Below are positions 1 through 5,982 of a DNA stretch of 6,060 bases, one piece after another. This DNA is from Thioalkalivibrio sp. (lineage in GTDB: Bacteria > Pseudomonadota > Gammaproteobacteria > Ectothiorhodospirales > Ectothiorhodospiraceae). The translations under genes and the position numbers were made by a program. The stretch is taken from assembly GCA_003553165.1 (NCBI GenBank), contig PUOZ01000153.1, positions 1 to 6,060 on the forward strand, in the 5' to 3' direction. How positions within the stretch are numbered: the stretch's first letter is position 1; the number at the start of each line of letters is the position of its first letter. The notes below the pieces were generated by a model. That model was not told where the DNA came from. It did not search any database and was given only the letters and a program-made list of their open reading frames with translations.

Positions 1-1
1 G

Positions 2-262
2 GATGATCGCGGCACCGTGGTTTCCGGAACCGCCGACCTGATCGTTCGGACCACCGACGGTGCCTGGATCATCGACCACAAGTCCGACCGCGTCGAGGAT
101 CCGCTGCTGGCCTTCCTCGCCTACCAGCCGCAACTCGAAGCCTATGCGCGGGCGCTGGCAGGGGAGGGAAGCCCGGTCAGGGGGATCGCGATCCATTGGG
201 TCCGGAGGGGGGAGGTCGTCTGGGCACCCTTTCCCTCGGTCGCGGCTGCATCCACGCGGTAA
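2..262 (+). CDS. C-terminal part of a UvrD/AddA/RecB-type helicase-nuclease (5' end outside window)
   Basis: This open frame runs in from the left edge and stops at TAA 260-262; only about 86 codons are visible. Counting from the in-frame GTG at 17, the visible protein has D7 in a GTADL motif, D20-H-K22 in IIDHKS, and Y36-x2-Q39-L40-x2-Y43. Together these form the PD-(D/E)XK nuclease core plus the conserved Y-x2-Q-x3-Y helix of RecB/AddA-family exonucleases. In that family this domain sits at the extreme C-terminus, behind a superfamily 1 UvrD-like helicase of roughly 1000 residues, and degrades unwound DNA in end resection or destruction of foreign DNA. The helicase part lies outside the window, so that half is inferred. 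The GTG at 17 is an internal codon, not a start. The gene converges on the large ATPase gene. A free-standing RecB-like nuclease or an AddB-like subunit is possible but less likely, since AddB nuclease domains usually carry an extra iron-sulfur cysteine cluster, which I do not see here. Confidence 0.8.
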   Translation, partial: DDRGTVVSGTADLIVRTTDGAWIIDHKSDRVEDPLLAFLAYQPQLEAYARALAGEGSPVRGIAIHWVRRGEVVWAPFPSVAAASTR

Positions 263-271
263 GCGATTTGC

Positions 272-289
272 CGTCGGCCCGGGGCGACG
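272..289. other. Weak inverted repeat between convergent genes
   Basis: CGTCG at 272-276 and CGACG at 285-289 form a 5-bp stem around an 8-base GC loop, between the stop codons of the two convergent genes. A short T-rich stretch (TTGTTT, 294-299) follows on the + strand. This could act as a poor terminator for the left-hand gene, but the stem is short and there is no true U-tract. No better terminator is visible in the 78-base gap for either strand. Confidence 0.2.
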
Positions 290-340
290 CAGTTGTTTGC
301 GGACGGTGCAGAGGGGACTCCGCCCAATACGTGGCCTCCG

Positions 341-3300
341 CTAGCCTGCGCCATGAATCCGGTCTCCTGACCCCTGCAACACGAGCATCCATTCGCCTGG
401 CCGCAAGCCGGCATTCAGGAGGGCCTGCACGTCCTGTGAGCACTCGCGGAACCGCTCCGCGATCGAAGAGACATCTGCGACCTGGCCGGTGCTCGAAACC
501 AGCCACAGGCGCCAGGGCAGTCCCTTTTCCAGGTACTCGACCGCCCTGCGCCGTTCGTTTTCGGAAAGGAAGAACATCGCGTCTTCATTGAGCGACCCGA
601 CGCGCTTGACCTCGACCCACAAGGCGCAGCCCGCTGCCTCGTCCGGGACGAGTACGTCAAAGCCGACATCGCCGAGATAATCGCTGACGTGCAGAAAAGC
701 CCGCAGTCCCGCTTCATCCTGGAGCGCGGCGTAACGCTTTTTGCCGGCCTCGCCCAGCTGCGGCAGCGCGGTGTTCAGGGCGTGATTGAATCCCTGTGCG
801 TCGCGTTGCCGCCATTCAAGCGCCTGACGAACGGCCAGGCCGAGGACTGCATCCTCGGCGCGGCGGCCGCCGGATGCCTTGCGGCGCGCCTTGCGCAGCC
901 AGGCTTCCTCCGAGAGCGCGGTCCGGGGCATGCCGCCAGTGGACCCTCCCGCGAAAGGACGCAAGGTCGAAACGGCGGCGGTCTTCGGTAAGGCTGAGAT
1001 CGGGATCTGGCCGCGGGCGAAGGACCATGCCTCTGGGGTTGGGGCGAGTTCGTCCAGGGGCGGCAGGCCGTAGCGAGCACGCAGGGCTTGGTCGATATCA
1101 AACCGTAGTCGACTGAAGCCGGCCTCGTCCTCTGAAGTGACACCATCGCCTTTTGCTTGCAACTCCTCCAGAAGACGCTCGTTCCACTGGCCGCGCCCAT
1201 CCCGGTCCGCGACCGCGGCGATATAAGGGAGGCGCAGTGCACGCCGGAACCGCTCGCGGTGCTCGGTCTGGAAGTCGACCAGTGGAACGAGCAGGCGAAA
1301 CTGAGGATCGTCCCCGAGGGCCGTGCGCAACGCCTGTCGCAAATCTTCCTCACTCACGTCGGGGAACATCGGGTCGGATGCCACGTCGGTGGTTTCCCAG
1401 ACCGAGGGGGTCACCACGATCCCCGGCCGAACGACGTCCTTGACTGCTCCGAAGCGGGAGAGCACCCGGAGGATGCGCGTCTGCCAAACCGCCTTGCGCT
1501 GATCGTCCAGGCGCGCTTCCTGGAGTCGGGAGCGCCACTGGGTAATGTCGGCGTCGCTGAGGTTGTGGTCGCGGCGAAACCGCGCGACGGAACTGGCGCG
1601 CTGTCGATCCGAGCCCGCACGGCTCCAGGCATAAAGCCCGTCGCGGAACACCGGGCCAAACGCGCGACTGTCGCACAGCCACTCGCTGAGCGGGAAGGCG
1701 CACTCGACCAAGGGAAGGTCATGGCCGTCGAAACAGATCGCCTTGTCGCCGCCGGGCAAGGGCAGGAGGAATACGTCGCCGATGTCATCGCGGCCCCGCT
1801 CGGCGATCTTGTCGGCAAAATGCCAGCGGACCCAGACCCGCTCATAGTGCTGCACCTGAAGTGCCGCCTGTTTGCGGATCGCTGCCTGCTCGTCGAATTC
1901 CTCCCGCGCCATGGATGCGGCCGCGATCAGATCTGGCAATGCCTCCCAGATCGCTTCGCGAAGACGTTCGGCCAAGAACGGATTGGAGCCGCCCTCGCGG
2001 CCGACCGTGGGTTCCTTCGGGTCGAAGTGGATGAGCCCCAGGGCTTCCGCATTGCGTCGCGACGCGCCGCGATAGACCCAGACCCGAACCGCGCGGAAGG
2101 CCGACAGGGCGGATGACTGAGCGCCGCCCGGATCGTGCCAGATCCCGTCATCGGTGTGGCCCCATTCCAGGCTGCGGGTTACGCCGTTTTCGTCGACATG
2201 GCGGTGCAGGAGCGGGATGAACGGCGGCGAATCGAGCCGCAGGATCCCTTCGACCAGGCGCCGGTAAAGGTCGCTCAGATCCCGCTCGTCGTCCTTCGCC
2301 GCGGGGTCGCCGCGCAGCCGCTCCATGGCGCGCAGAATGCGGTCTTCCCCTTGCGCCTCCCGCGGATTCTCGATGCCGAGATCGCGTGCCCACTGCGGGA
2401 GGGCGGTTTCTCGGGGCACGATCAGACGCGGCAGCAAGCGGGTGCGGAAGCCGGACTGCGGCAACTGCCACCAAAGATCCAAAGGCGCGTAGGGCGCACC
2501 CGGGCCAACTCCTGGTTCCAACGACGCGAAAGCGTCTTGAGCCAAATCGCCATGGATCCATGCGGCTCGACGCAACTGCGTCCGCGCGCGCTCGCCGATA
2601 CCCGCGCCGAAAATCGGGGCCATGTCGCGTGACCACGCGCGCAGGATCGAGCGTCCGAGTGCGGCGGCGGGGGCTTCCGGCCAATCGGGAATCGCGCCGG
2701 TCCGGTCGACCGGAAGTACACCGATGCCGAACAATCGGCAAACACGGTCCGTATCGAGGTGAGGACAGGGCTCATCCGGTCCCTCGCCGGCCAGTTCTGC
2801 AAGAACCCCGGCCAGCATGGTTTCGTCGAGACTCGGCCAGGGGCCGCCCCCGCTCCGTACCACCCGGTGGGCCGGTTGCCAGCCCGACAGAGTCGGCAGG
2901 TACAGGGATCGCAGGTTCTGTGCCGCCCGGCGCAGGGTCGTCCCGCCCTCCAGGGCGAGGCGCCAGGCGGGGCCACCTGGAGTTGTCTGAGCCCGCTGCA
3001 GCACCGATTCCTGCCCGCCCTGCACGGACTCGTGGGACGCAAGCCGAAGTGCCGCCTTGAGCAGCTCCCGATGTTCCCGTTCGTCCCGGCCGGGCTTCAA
3101 CTGGGCCAGCAGCTCCGGGCGACTGAAGTCCATCAGCCCATATCTGGTGGCATCTTGTTGTTGCATCCCTGGTGGTGCGAACACCGTCACGAAGGTGCCC
3201 TGATCCTGAACAACAGTCGGCAACGACTCCGTAGCCTCTGCATCGGCCCGCGAGCGGCGGAGATAAATGCGGTCGGCATCAGCGCGTTTCTGGCCCTGCT

Positions 3301-4807
3301 TGCCGCGGATCAGGGATCGGGCGACGGCCACGCGCTGCCCCATGGCACTGTCATCCGACTGTTCTACGATGGGCAGGACCGGCGCCTGGGAGCGCTCGAC
3401 GATCTCGAGCAGGGACTCGAGCCACTTGTATCTGGGTTGTTTGCCGGCACAAAGCGGCTGTTGATAGGCATAGGTGGCCCATCGCTCCAGCGCGGAGAAG
3501 AAGTCGTCATAGCGTTGCAGGGTCCACGGTCCAGCATCTTCGGGAAAGCTGCGGCGAATGATGTCCTGGAAAACGCCGAGATCGCCCAGTAATAGCCTTC
3601 CCACCTCGAAGGCCAGGTGCTCACAGCGGCAGCGTGCCGGATGGGCGTACGCCCAGAAGTCCTCACGAGTGACCATTTCAGTGCGCTGCCAGAGTTCTCC
3701 AACGATCAGGGACGCGGCCTGACGGACGAGTCGCCGGTTCCAGCCAGCGGGGTCCGAGGCCGAATCCTCCTCGCCACGTTCCAAGGTTCGAAGCGCCAGC
3801 GAGCGCCGGGAGTTGCTCAGGTAGAAATCGGCGTGGATGTCCACGCCGAAGCCGGCATCCTGTTCGGTGGGCAGGTAGGACCAGTAGAGTCCCGTGTGAC
3901 GCGGGTCGGTTTCCGTGGCCGGCCCGTGCGACACGGGAACGGTGCAGGCCATGACACGGACCTCGGCGGTGTCCAGGTCAAGCCCGGTATCGCGACGCAC
4001 CTCGTCGCTCACTGCCAGGGTGACTGTGCTGGAGACCGCCATCTCCTGTGCGCCATCGACGATGCGGTGCGCCACTTCTGCATCGCCTAGCATCAGCAGG
4101 ATGCGCAGTTCGTGCGGGTGGGGTGCTCGGTGTTCGAGGAACCGCATCGGGACCCGCATCAGGTCCCGTACGGTCTGCTCGAGTACGTGGGCCCGCTCCG
4201 GGCGAACGTCGAGCAGGCGGACCACGGTCTGATAGGCAGAAAACCGGGTGCCCACTCCGTCGGTGATGGGCTCCGGCGCGTAAAAGCTCGCGACCTCCGA
4301 TTCCATCCACGCCACGTCGGGTGCGGGTTGTAGTTGGCTGGGATGGCGCATGCGCAGGCCCCACCAGCGTCCCTCGTCGGTGCGGCTCCAGACTTCCACC
4401 TGGGGCGCTGCGGCGAAGACCGACCGAAAGCCCACCCCCTTGTTTCCGATGCTCTCCTTCGCGCGCTTCGTTGAGGAATGCAGGCTCACCAGGGCATGAA
4501 AGTCGCTGCGACGCGGAGTCTGTCCAGGGTAGGCGCTGACCGGCTTTCCGTCGTTGGCCACCTCGAGGCATCGCGACGCCGGATCCCAGCGGACGAGAAT
4601 CCGTTCCCTCGAACGGTCCAATGCGTTCTGGAGCAGTTCGTAGACGACGCGCCCCGAGTAGTCCTGAATGAGCGCCCGTTCGGATCCCAGGTCCCGCGCC
4701 CGCGCAGATTCCGGAAGTCGGCGGTGTTCGTCCAGGTGGTGCGCGAGGAGTGTCTGTACGGCCGAGAGACTGGGGGCATTCAAGGGCATGATTGAGAGGC
4801 CTTCCAT
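341..4807 (-). CDS. Sacsin-type GHKL/HSP90-like ATPase fused to C-terminal DUF3883 PD-(D/E)XK nuclease-like domain
   Basis: Large cytoplasmic protein of 1488 residues with no signal peptide or membrane segment seen. Residues about 40-250 form a GHKL ATPase: N-box E57-LLQ-N61-A-x-D64 (N61 for Mg2+), N85-D86-G87 for adenine contact, a glycine-rich lid G121-NK-G124-V-G126-F, and G186-T187-R-F. Residues about 305-337 (YLPTEQDAGFGVDIHADFYL followed by SNSRR) resemble the sacsin-type segment after the ATPase. About 950 residues are unassigned. Residues about 1314-1440 look like DUF3883/Mrr-like PD-(D/E)XK: E1318, D1384 in VGFD, E1399-V-K1401, and F1413-LSE-N1417-E1418 before a W-R-L-W-L-V strand. 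All expected catalytic residues are present. Known family members often lie near restriction or other defence genes; here I infer ATP-driven sensing coupled to DNA cleavage. M1 lacks a convincing Shine-Dalgarno sequence. M7 (ATG at 4789-4787) has GGAAGG at 4805-4800 with a 10-base spacer, so a 1482-residue product is equally or more likely. Stop is TAG. The frame is intact, so the gene appears functional. It could also be a chaperone-like ATPase rather than an effector. Confidence 0.88.
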   Translation of the reverse strand: MEGLSIMPLNAPSLSAVQTLLAHHLDEHRRLPESARARDLGSERALIQDYSGRVVYELLQNALDRSRERILVRWDPASRCLEVANDGKPVSAYPGQTPRRSDFHALVSLHSSTKRAKESIGNKGVGFRSVFAAAPQVEVWSRTDEGRWWGLRMRHPSQLQPAPDVAWMESEVASFYAPEPITDGVGTRFSAYQTVVRLLDVRPERAHVLEQTVRDLMRVPMRFLEHRAPHPHELRILLMLGDAEVAHRIVDGAQEMAVSSTVTLAVSDEVRRDTGLDLDTAEVRVMACTVPVSHGPATETDPRHTGLYWSYLPTEQDAGFGVDIHADFYLSNSRRSLALRTLERGEEDSASDPAGWNRRLVRQAASLIVGELWQRTEMVTREDFWAYAHPARCRCEHLAFEVGRLLLGDLGVFQDIIRRSFPEDAGPWTLQRYDDFFSALERWATYAYQQPLCAGKQPRYKWLESLLEIVERSQAPVLPIVEQSDDSAMGQRVAVARSLIRGKQGQKRADADRIYLRRSRADAEATESLPTVVQDQGTFVTVFAPPGMQQQDATRYGLMDFSRPELLAQLKPGRDEREHRELLKAALRLASHESVQGGQESVLQRAQTTPGGPAWRLALEGGTTLRRAAQNLRSLYLPTLSGWQPAHRVVRSGGGPWPSLDETMLAGVLAELAGEGPDEPCPHLDTDRVCRLFGIGVLPVDRTGAIPDWPEAPAAALGRSILRAWSRDMAPIFGAGIGERARTQLRRAAWIHGDLAQDAFASLEPGVGPGAPYAPLDLWWQLPQSGFRTRLLPRLIVPRETALPQWARDLGIENPREAQGEDRILRAMERLRGDPAAKDDERDLSDLYRRLVEGILRLDSPPFIPLLHRHVDENGVTRSLEWGHTDDGIWHDPGGAQSSALSAFRAVRVWVYRGASRRNAEALGLIHFDPKEPTVGREGGSNPFLAERLREAIWEALPDLIAAASMAREEFDEQAAIRKQAALQVQHYERVWVRWHFADKIAERGRDDIGDVFLLPLPGGDKAICFDGHDLPLVECAFPLSEWLCDSRAFGPVFRDGLYAWSRAGSDRQRASSVARFRRDHNLSDADITQWRSRLQEARLDDQRKAVWQTRILRVLSRFGAVKDVVRPGIVVTPSVWETTDVASDPMFPDVSEEDLRQALRTALGDDPQFRLLVPLVDFQTEHRERFRRALRLPYIAAVADRDGRGQWNERLLEELQAKGDGVTSEDEAGFSRLRFDIDQALRARYGLPPLDELAPTPEAWSFARGQIPISALPKTAAVSTLRPFAGGSTGGMPRTALSEEAWLRKARRKASGGRRAEDAVLGLAVRQALEWRQRDAQGFNHALNTALPQLGEAGKKRYAALQDEAGLRAFLHVSDYLGDVGFDVLVPDEAAGCALWVEVKRVGSLNEDAMFFLSENERRRAVEYLEKGLPWRLWLVSSTGQVADVSSIAERFRECSQDVQALLNAGLRPGEWMLVLQGSGDRIHGAG
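4800..4805 (-). promoter_or_regulatory. Candidate ribosome binding site favouring the internal start at 4789
   Basis: GGAAGG on the minus strand lies 10 bases upstream of the second in-frame ATG (4789-4787) of the large ATPase gene. The first ATG (4807-4805) has only GGAAG at 4830-4826, 18 bases away, which is too far for normal initiation. The true N-terminus may therefore be MPLNAPSL rather than MEGLSIM. No conserved ATPase motif is affected. Confidence 0.4.
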
Positions 4808-4841
4808 TGTTGTGCGGTGACAGCGCTTCCATCGTATGCGT

Positions 4842-4854
4842 TTGCGGGCCGCAA
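4842..4854. promoter_or_regulatory. 13-bp inverted repeat upstream of the ATPase gene, possible operator
   Basis: TTGCGGGCCGCAA is a perfect inverted repeat (6-bp arms, 1-base centre) beginning 35 bases upstream of the first ATG of the ATPase gene and 53 bases upstream of the second. It lies next to CATACGAT, the best -10-like sequence on that strand. Position and symmetry fit a binding site for a dimeric regulator. No regulator gene is present in the window, and GC-rich palindromes arise fairly easily by chance. Confidence 0.3.
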
Positions 4855-4969
4855 CCCCGCCTTGTGGTTGGCCAGCTGCGGGACTCGTGGTCGCATGCAG
4901 CGGACGAACCGGTCCTCGCGGCCTGCAGCCAGAACCTCGTCAGAGTAGTGCAGGGGGTGGCTCACAGCA

Positions 4970-5039
4970 TGATCCAGTGGAATCGGTCTGACAAAAAGGC
5001 CGATCCGGATGTTTGCAGGATCACCTGGTGATCCAGTGG
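4970..5039. repeat. 11-base direct repeat TGATCCAGTGG, two copies 59 bases apart
   Basis: TGATCCAGTGG occurs at 4970-4980 and again at 5029-5039. The second copy overlaps the right arm of the palindrome at 5018-5034. The first copy continues as GAATCGGTCTGAC. Repeated GATC-containing units of this kind resemble the multiple terminal repeats of IS21-family insertion sequences, so this may be a leftover element end. No transposase gene is present and the resemblance is from memory, so the assignment is tentative. Confidence 0.35.
5018..5034. repeat. Perfect 17-bp palindrome GGATCACCTGGTGATCC
   Basis: Two 8-bp arms (GGATCACC and GGTGATCC) are separated by a single T. This is the longest perfect near-continuous inverted repeat noticed outside coding sequence. 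It could be a dimeric protein site, a cruciform or the tip of a mobile-element end. Its right arm is part of the direct repeat TGATCCAGTGG. Confidence 0.5.
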
Positions 5040-5061
5040 CAGGGTTATGCTACACGCTCGT

Positions 5062-5098
5062 CCTTCGAAGGTTTCAGTTCTGCCGATGCGTGCACGCA
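5062..5098. repeat. Two short perfect palindromes, 10 and 12 bp
   Basis: CCTTCGAAGG occupies 5062-5071 and TGCGTGCACGCA occupies 5087-5098, with 15 bases between them. Both are exact. They are part of the cluster of symmetric sequences between 5018 and 5229. No function can be assigned. Confidence 0.4.
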
Positions 5099-5128
5099 CC
5101 AGATTTGCGGGACATGTGGACGGGACGG

Positions 5129-5144
5129 CGGGTGATGTGACCCG
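5129..5144. repeat. Small stem-loop, CGGGT/ACCCG arms
   Basis: CGGGT at 5129-5133 and ACCCG at 5140-5144 flank the 6-base loop GATGTG. The 5-bp stem is weak alone and is listed because it belongs to the inverted-repeat cluster. There is no U-tract, so it is not a terminator. Confidence 0.25.
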
Positions 5145-5184
5145 GCCTGGCCCGCTGGCTGCTCACTCGGGAGATACTGCTTCA

Positions 5185-5229
5185 GCACGAATGCCCCCGG
5201 GCAGCGTCGTGCATTGCGTCCCGGGACGC
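5185..5229. repeat. Compound hairpin followed by a 14-bp palindrome
   Basis: GCACGA (5185-5190) pairs with TCGTGC (5207-5212). Inside it TGCCC (5192-5196) pairs with GGGCA (5199-5203), giving a two-part stem interrupted by A on one side and GCG on the other. In RNA the innermost pair would open to leave a 4-base loop. Three bases later comes GCGTCCCGGGACGC (5216-5229), a perfect 14-bp palindrome. The pair could be a structured untranslated or small RNA, a recombination site or protein-binding DNA. No U-tract follows, so a rho-independent terminator is unlikely. Confidence 0.4.
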
Positions 5230-5406
5230 TTCACGGCAACGGGAGCTGCGGGTAGGTCGGCGGTATGGACGAGAGTCTCCGGTGCAGTCCAGCGTTCCGG
5301 GTCGAGCCGGCAGTGGCCCTGAATCCACCGAGAGGCTGAACGTCCGTTCGGGTTGGAGAGACTGGGCAGGTACATTGGGGATCATCGGAACGACAGGATT
5401 GTCTGC

Positions 5407-5411
5407 GGAGG
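5407..5411 (+). promoter_or_regulatory. Ribosome binding site of the small secreted protein
   Basis: GGAGG lies 5 bases before the ATG at 5417. It sets the start of the small gene there rather than at the in-frame upstream start at 5282, whose extra 45 residues have no signal-peptide character and would bury the leader. Confidence 0.8.
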
Positions 5412-5416
5412 CCGAG

Positions 5417-5695
5417 ATGAAGAAGCTTGTTTTGGGACTTGTGCTGGGGAGCCTGTTCATTGCGGCCGCCCAAGCCAGCAGCCTTCGGATCGAAGGGGAA
5501 CTGATACGACAGGGAACCCCGGTGACCACCATGATCCGGCTGATCGGGCCGCCCGAACATCGGAGCGTGGTGTACGCCTGCCCCGATGGCTGCGCCCCCG
5601 ATCACGAGATCTGGATGTACCGGGTGAACGACCTGAACTACCAGTTCCGCATCCGGGGTGGGAAGGTCGAGAGAGTGGAGTGGAGCCGGTTCTAG
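5417..5695 (+). CDS. Small secreted BamE/SmpA- or DUF2845-like protein
   Basis: A 92-residue protein. The N-terminus MKKLVLGLVLGSLFIAAAQA is a classic Sec signal peptide: KK, a hydrophobic core, then an AQA cleavage site before S21. It should therefore be exported to the periplasm. There is no lipobox cysteine near the cleavage site, so it is not an obvious lipoprotein. The mature part of about 72 residues has G33-x-P-V near the start of a helix, then L42-I-G44-x-P46, a W66-x-Y68 strand, and F78-x-I-x-G81-G82-K-V-x-x-V near the end. This order (G.PV..., LG.P, W.Y, F..GkV) is typical of the small two-layer BamE/SmpA and DUF2845 proteins of gammaproteobacteria. C55 and C59 (CPDGC) could form a disulfide. 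Known relatives bind outer-membrane or envelope partners or are uncharacterised; the function here is unknown. The gene has its own ribosome binding site and seems monocistronic. No clear promoter or terminator is visible. Confidence 0.78.
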   Translation: MKKLVLGLVLGSLFIAAAQASSLRIEGELIRQGTPVTTMIRLIGPPEHRSVVYACPDGCAPDHEIWMYRVNDLNYQFRIRGGKVERVEWSRF

Positions 5696-5828
5696 TTTCG
5701 GCTCGACAGTTGCGACCGCTTCGGCGAGGCGTGTTGCCGTGGGGGCCGGCGCGCTCATCCGGCGCTGGCATCGCGTGTGTCGCGCAAGAGACACGGGGGC
5801 TCACCAAGTCTGCCGACAGGACCCAAAC
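5696..5828. other. Short intergenic stretch, nothing assignable
   Basis: About 130 bases after the small secreted protein. It contains CCGGCGC twice, at about 5746 and 5764, as a direct repeat, but no stem-loop with a T-run that would serve as a terminator. Open frames through it lack start signals and recognisable sequence. Confidence 0.4.
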
Positions 5829-5982
5829 ATGGTGCAGTTACCGATTAACCGGATGCCGTTTTATCAGCACGGGGTCGCCTTCTTCGAGCGCCAGGCAACG
5901 GGTCGCCACATCGCTCTGCGTTAGGCAGCAAGATCACAACCATGCGGATTGCCAGCCGGACCCTCGCGCATCAGTGCCGTGA
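5829..5982 (+). pseudogene. Decayed 5' end of a gene with an FYQHGVAFFER motif
   Basis: ATG at 5829 is preceded by AGGA (5818-5821) with a 7-base spacer, a normal translation start. The frame reads MVQLPINRMPFYQHGVAFFE and then RQATGRHIALR before TAG at 5922-5924. From memory, the Y-x-H-G-V-x-F/Y-F-E-R stretch matches the N-terminus of a family of large uncharacterised bacterial proteins starting with a motif like LYKHGVGYFER, followed about 15 residues later by a segment like FRQ..MNDVLKSL. Here the frame ends exactly where that segment should begin. The next frame from 5923 reads RQQDHN, so a two-base loss near 5922 would explain the break. The second frame then runs to TGA at 5980-5982 without further likeness. 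I read this as a pseudogene remnant. A real 31-residue protein or a sequencing error with the rest beyond the edge are alternatives. Confidence 0.4.

Larger units (their letters stand above)
4808..5416. other. Non-coding region rich in inverted repeats upstream of both flanking genes
   Basis: About 600 bases separate the 5' end of the minus-strand ATPase gene from the plus-strand small secreted protein. Open frames cross it on both strands, but none has a ribosome binding site, a recognisable domain or natural-looking composition. The region must hold the promoter of the ATPase gene, and probably one for the small gene. Minus-strand CATACGAT (4839-4832) could be a -10-like element, but no matching -35 is obvious. 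Several perfect inverted repeats and one direct repeat lie here and are listed separately. Their density suggests mobile-element debris, a regulatory array or a structured RNA; the sequence alone does not decide. Confidence 0.5.

Noticed and set aside
1157..2116. 319-codon plus-strand open frame inside the large gene
   Set aside because: It is antisense to the 1488-codon gene, which has conserved motifs at both ends. Long antisense frames are expected in GC-rich coding DNA, and this one shows no domain or ribosome site.
2759..3592. 277-codon plus-strand open frame
   Set aside because: Antisense shadow of the large ATPase gene, with no recognisable motif.
4792..5031. 79-codon plus-strand open frame upstream of the ATPase gene, ending in a WNRSDKKADPD-like stretch
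   Set aside because: It overlaps the start of the ATPase gene and has no ribosome site or recognised domain. Its tail comes from the repeat-bearing sequence and is more likely IS debris than a gene.
4990..5034. Minus-strand GATCC/GGATC stem followed by five T residues (plus-strand AAAAA at 4995-4999), as a terminator
   Set aside because: The stem has only 5 bp with an 11-base loop, and no gene ends upstream of it on that strand within the window.
5231..5794. 187-codon minus-strand open frame over the small secreted protein
   Set aside because: The plus-strand gene has a ribosome site, a signal peptide and family-like motifs. The minus frame has low-complexity, unnatural composition.
5920..5926. 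GTTAGGC, which fits the integron attC core GTTRRRY
   Set aside because: No matching RYYYAAC core was found at attC spacing on the appropriate side and no paired inner arms, so a 7-base match alone is not evidence of an attC site.
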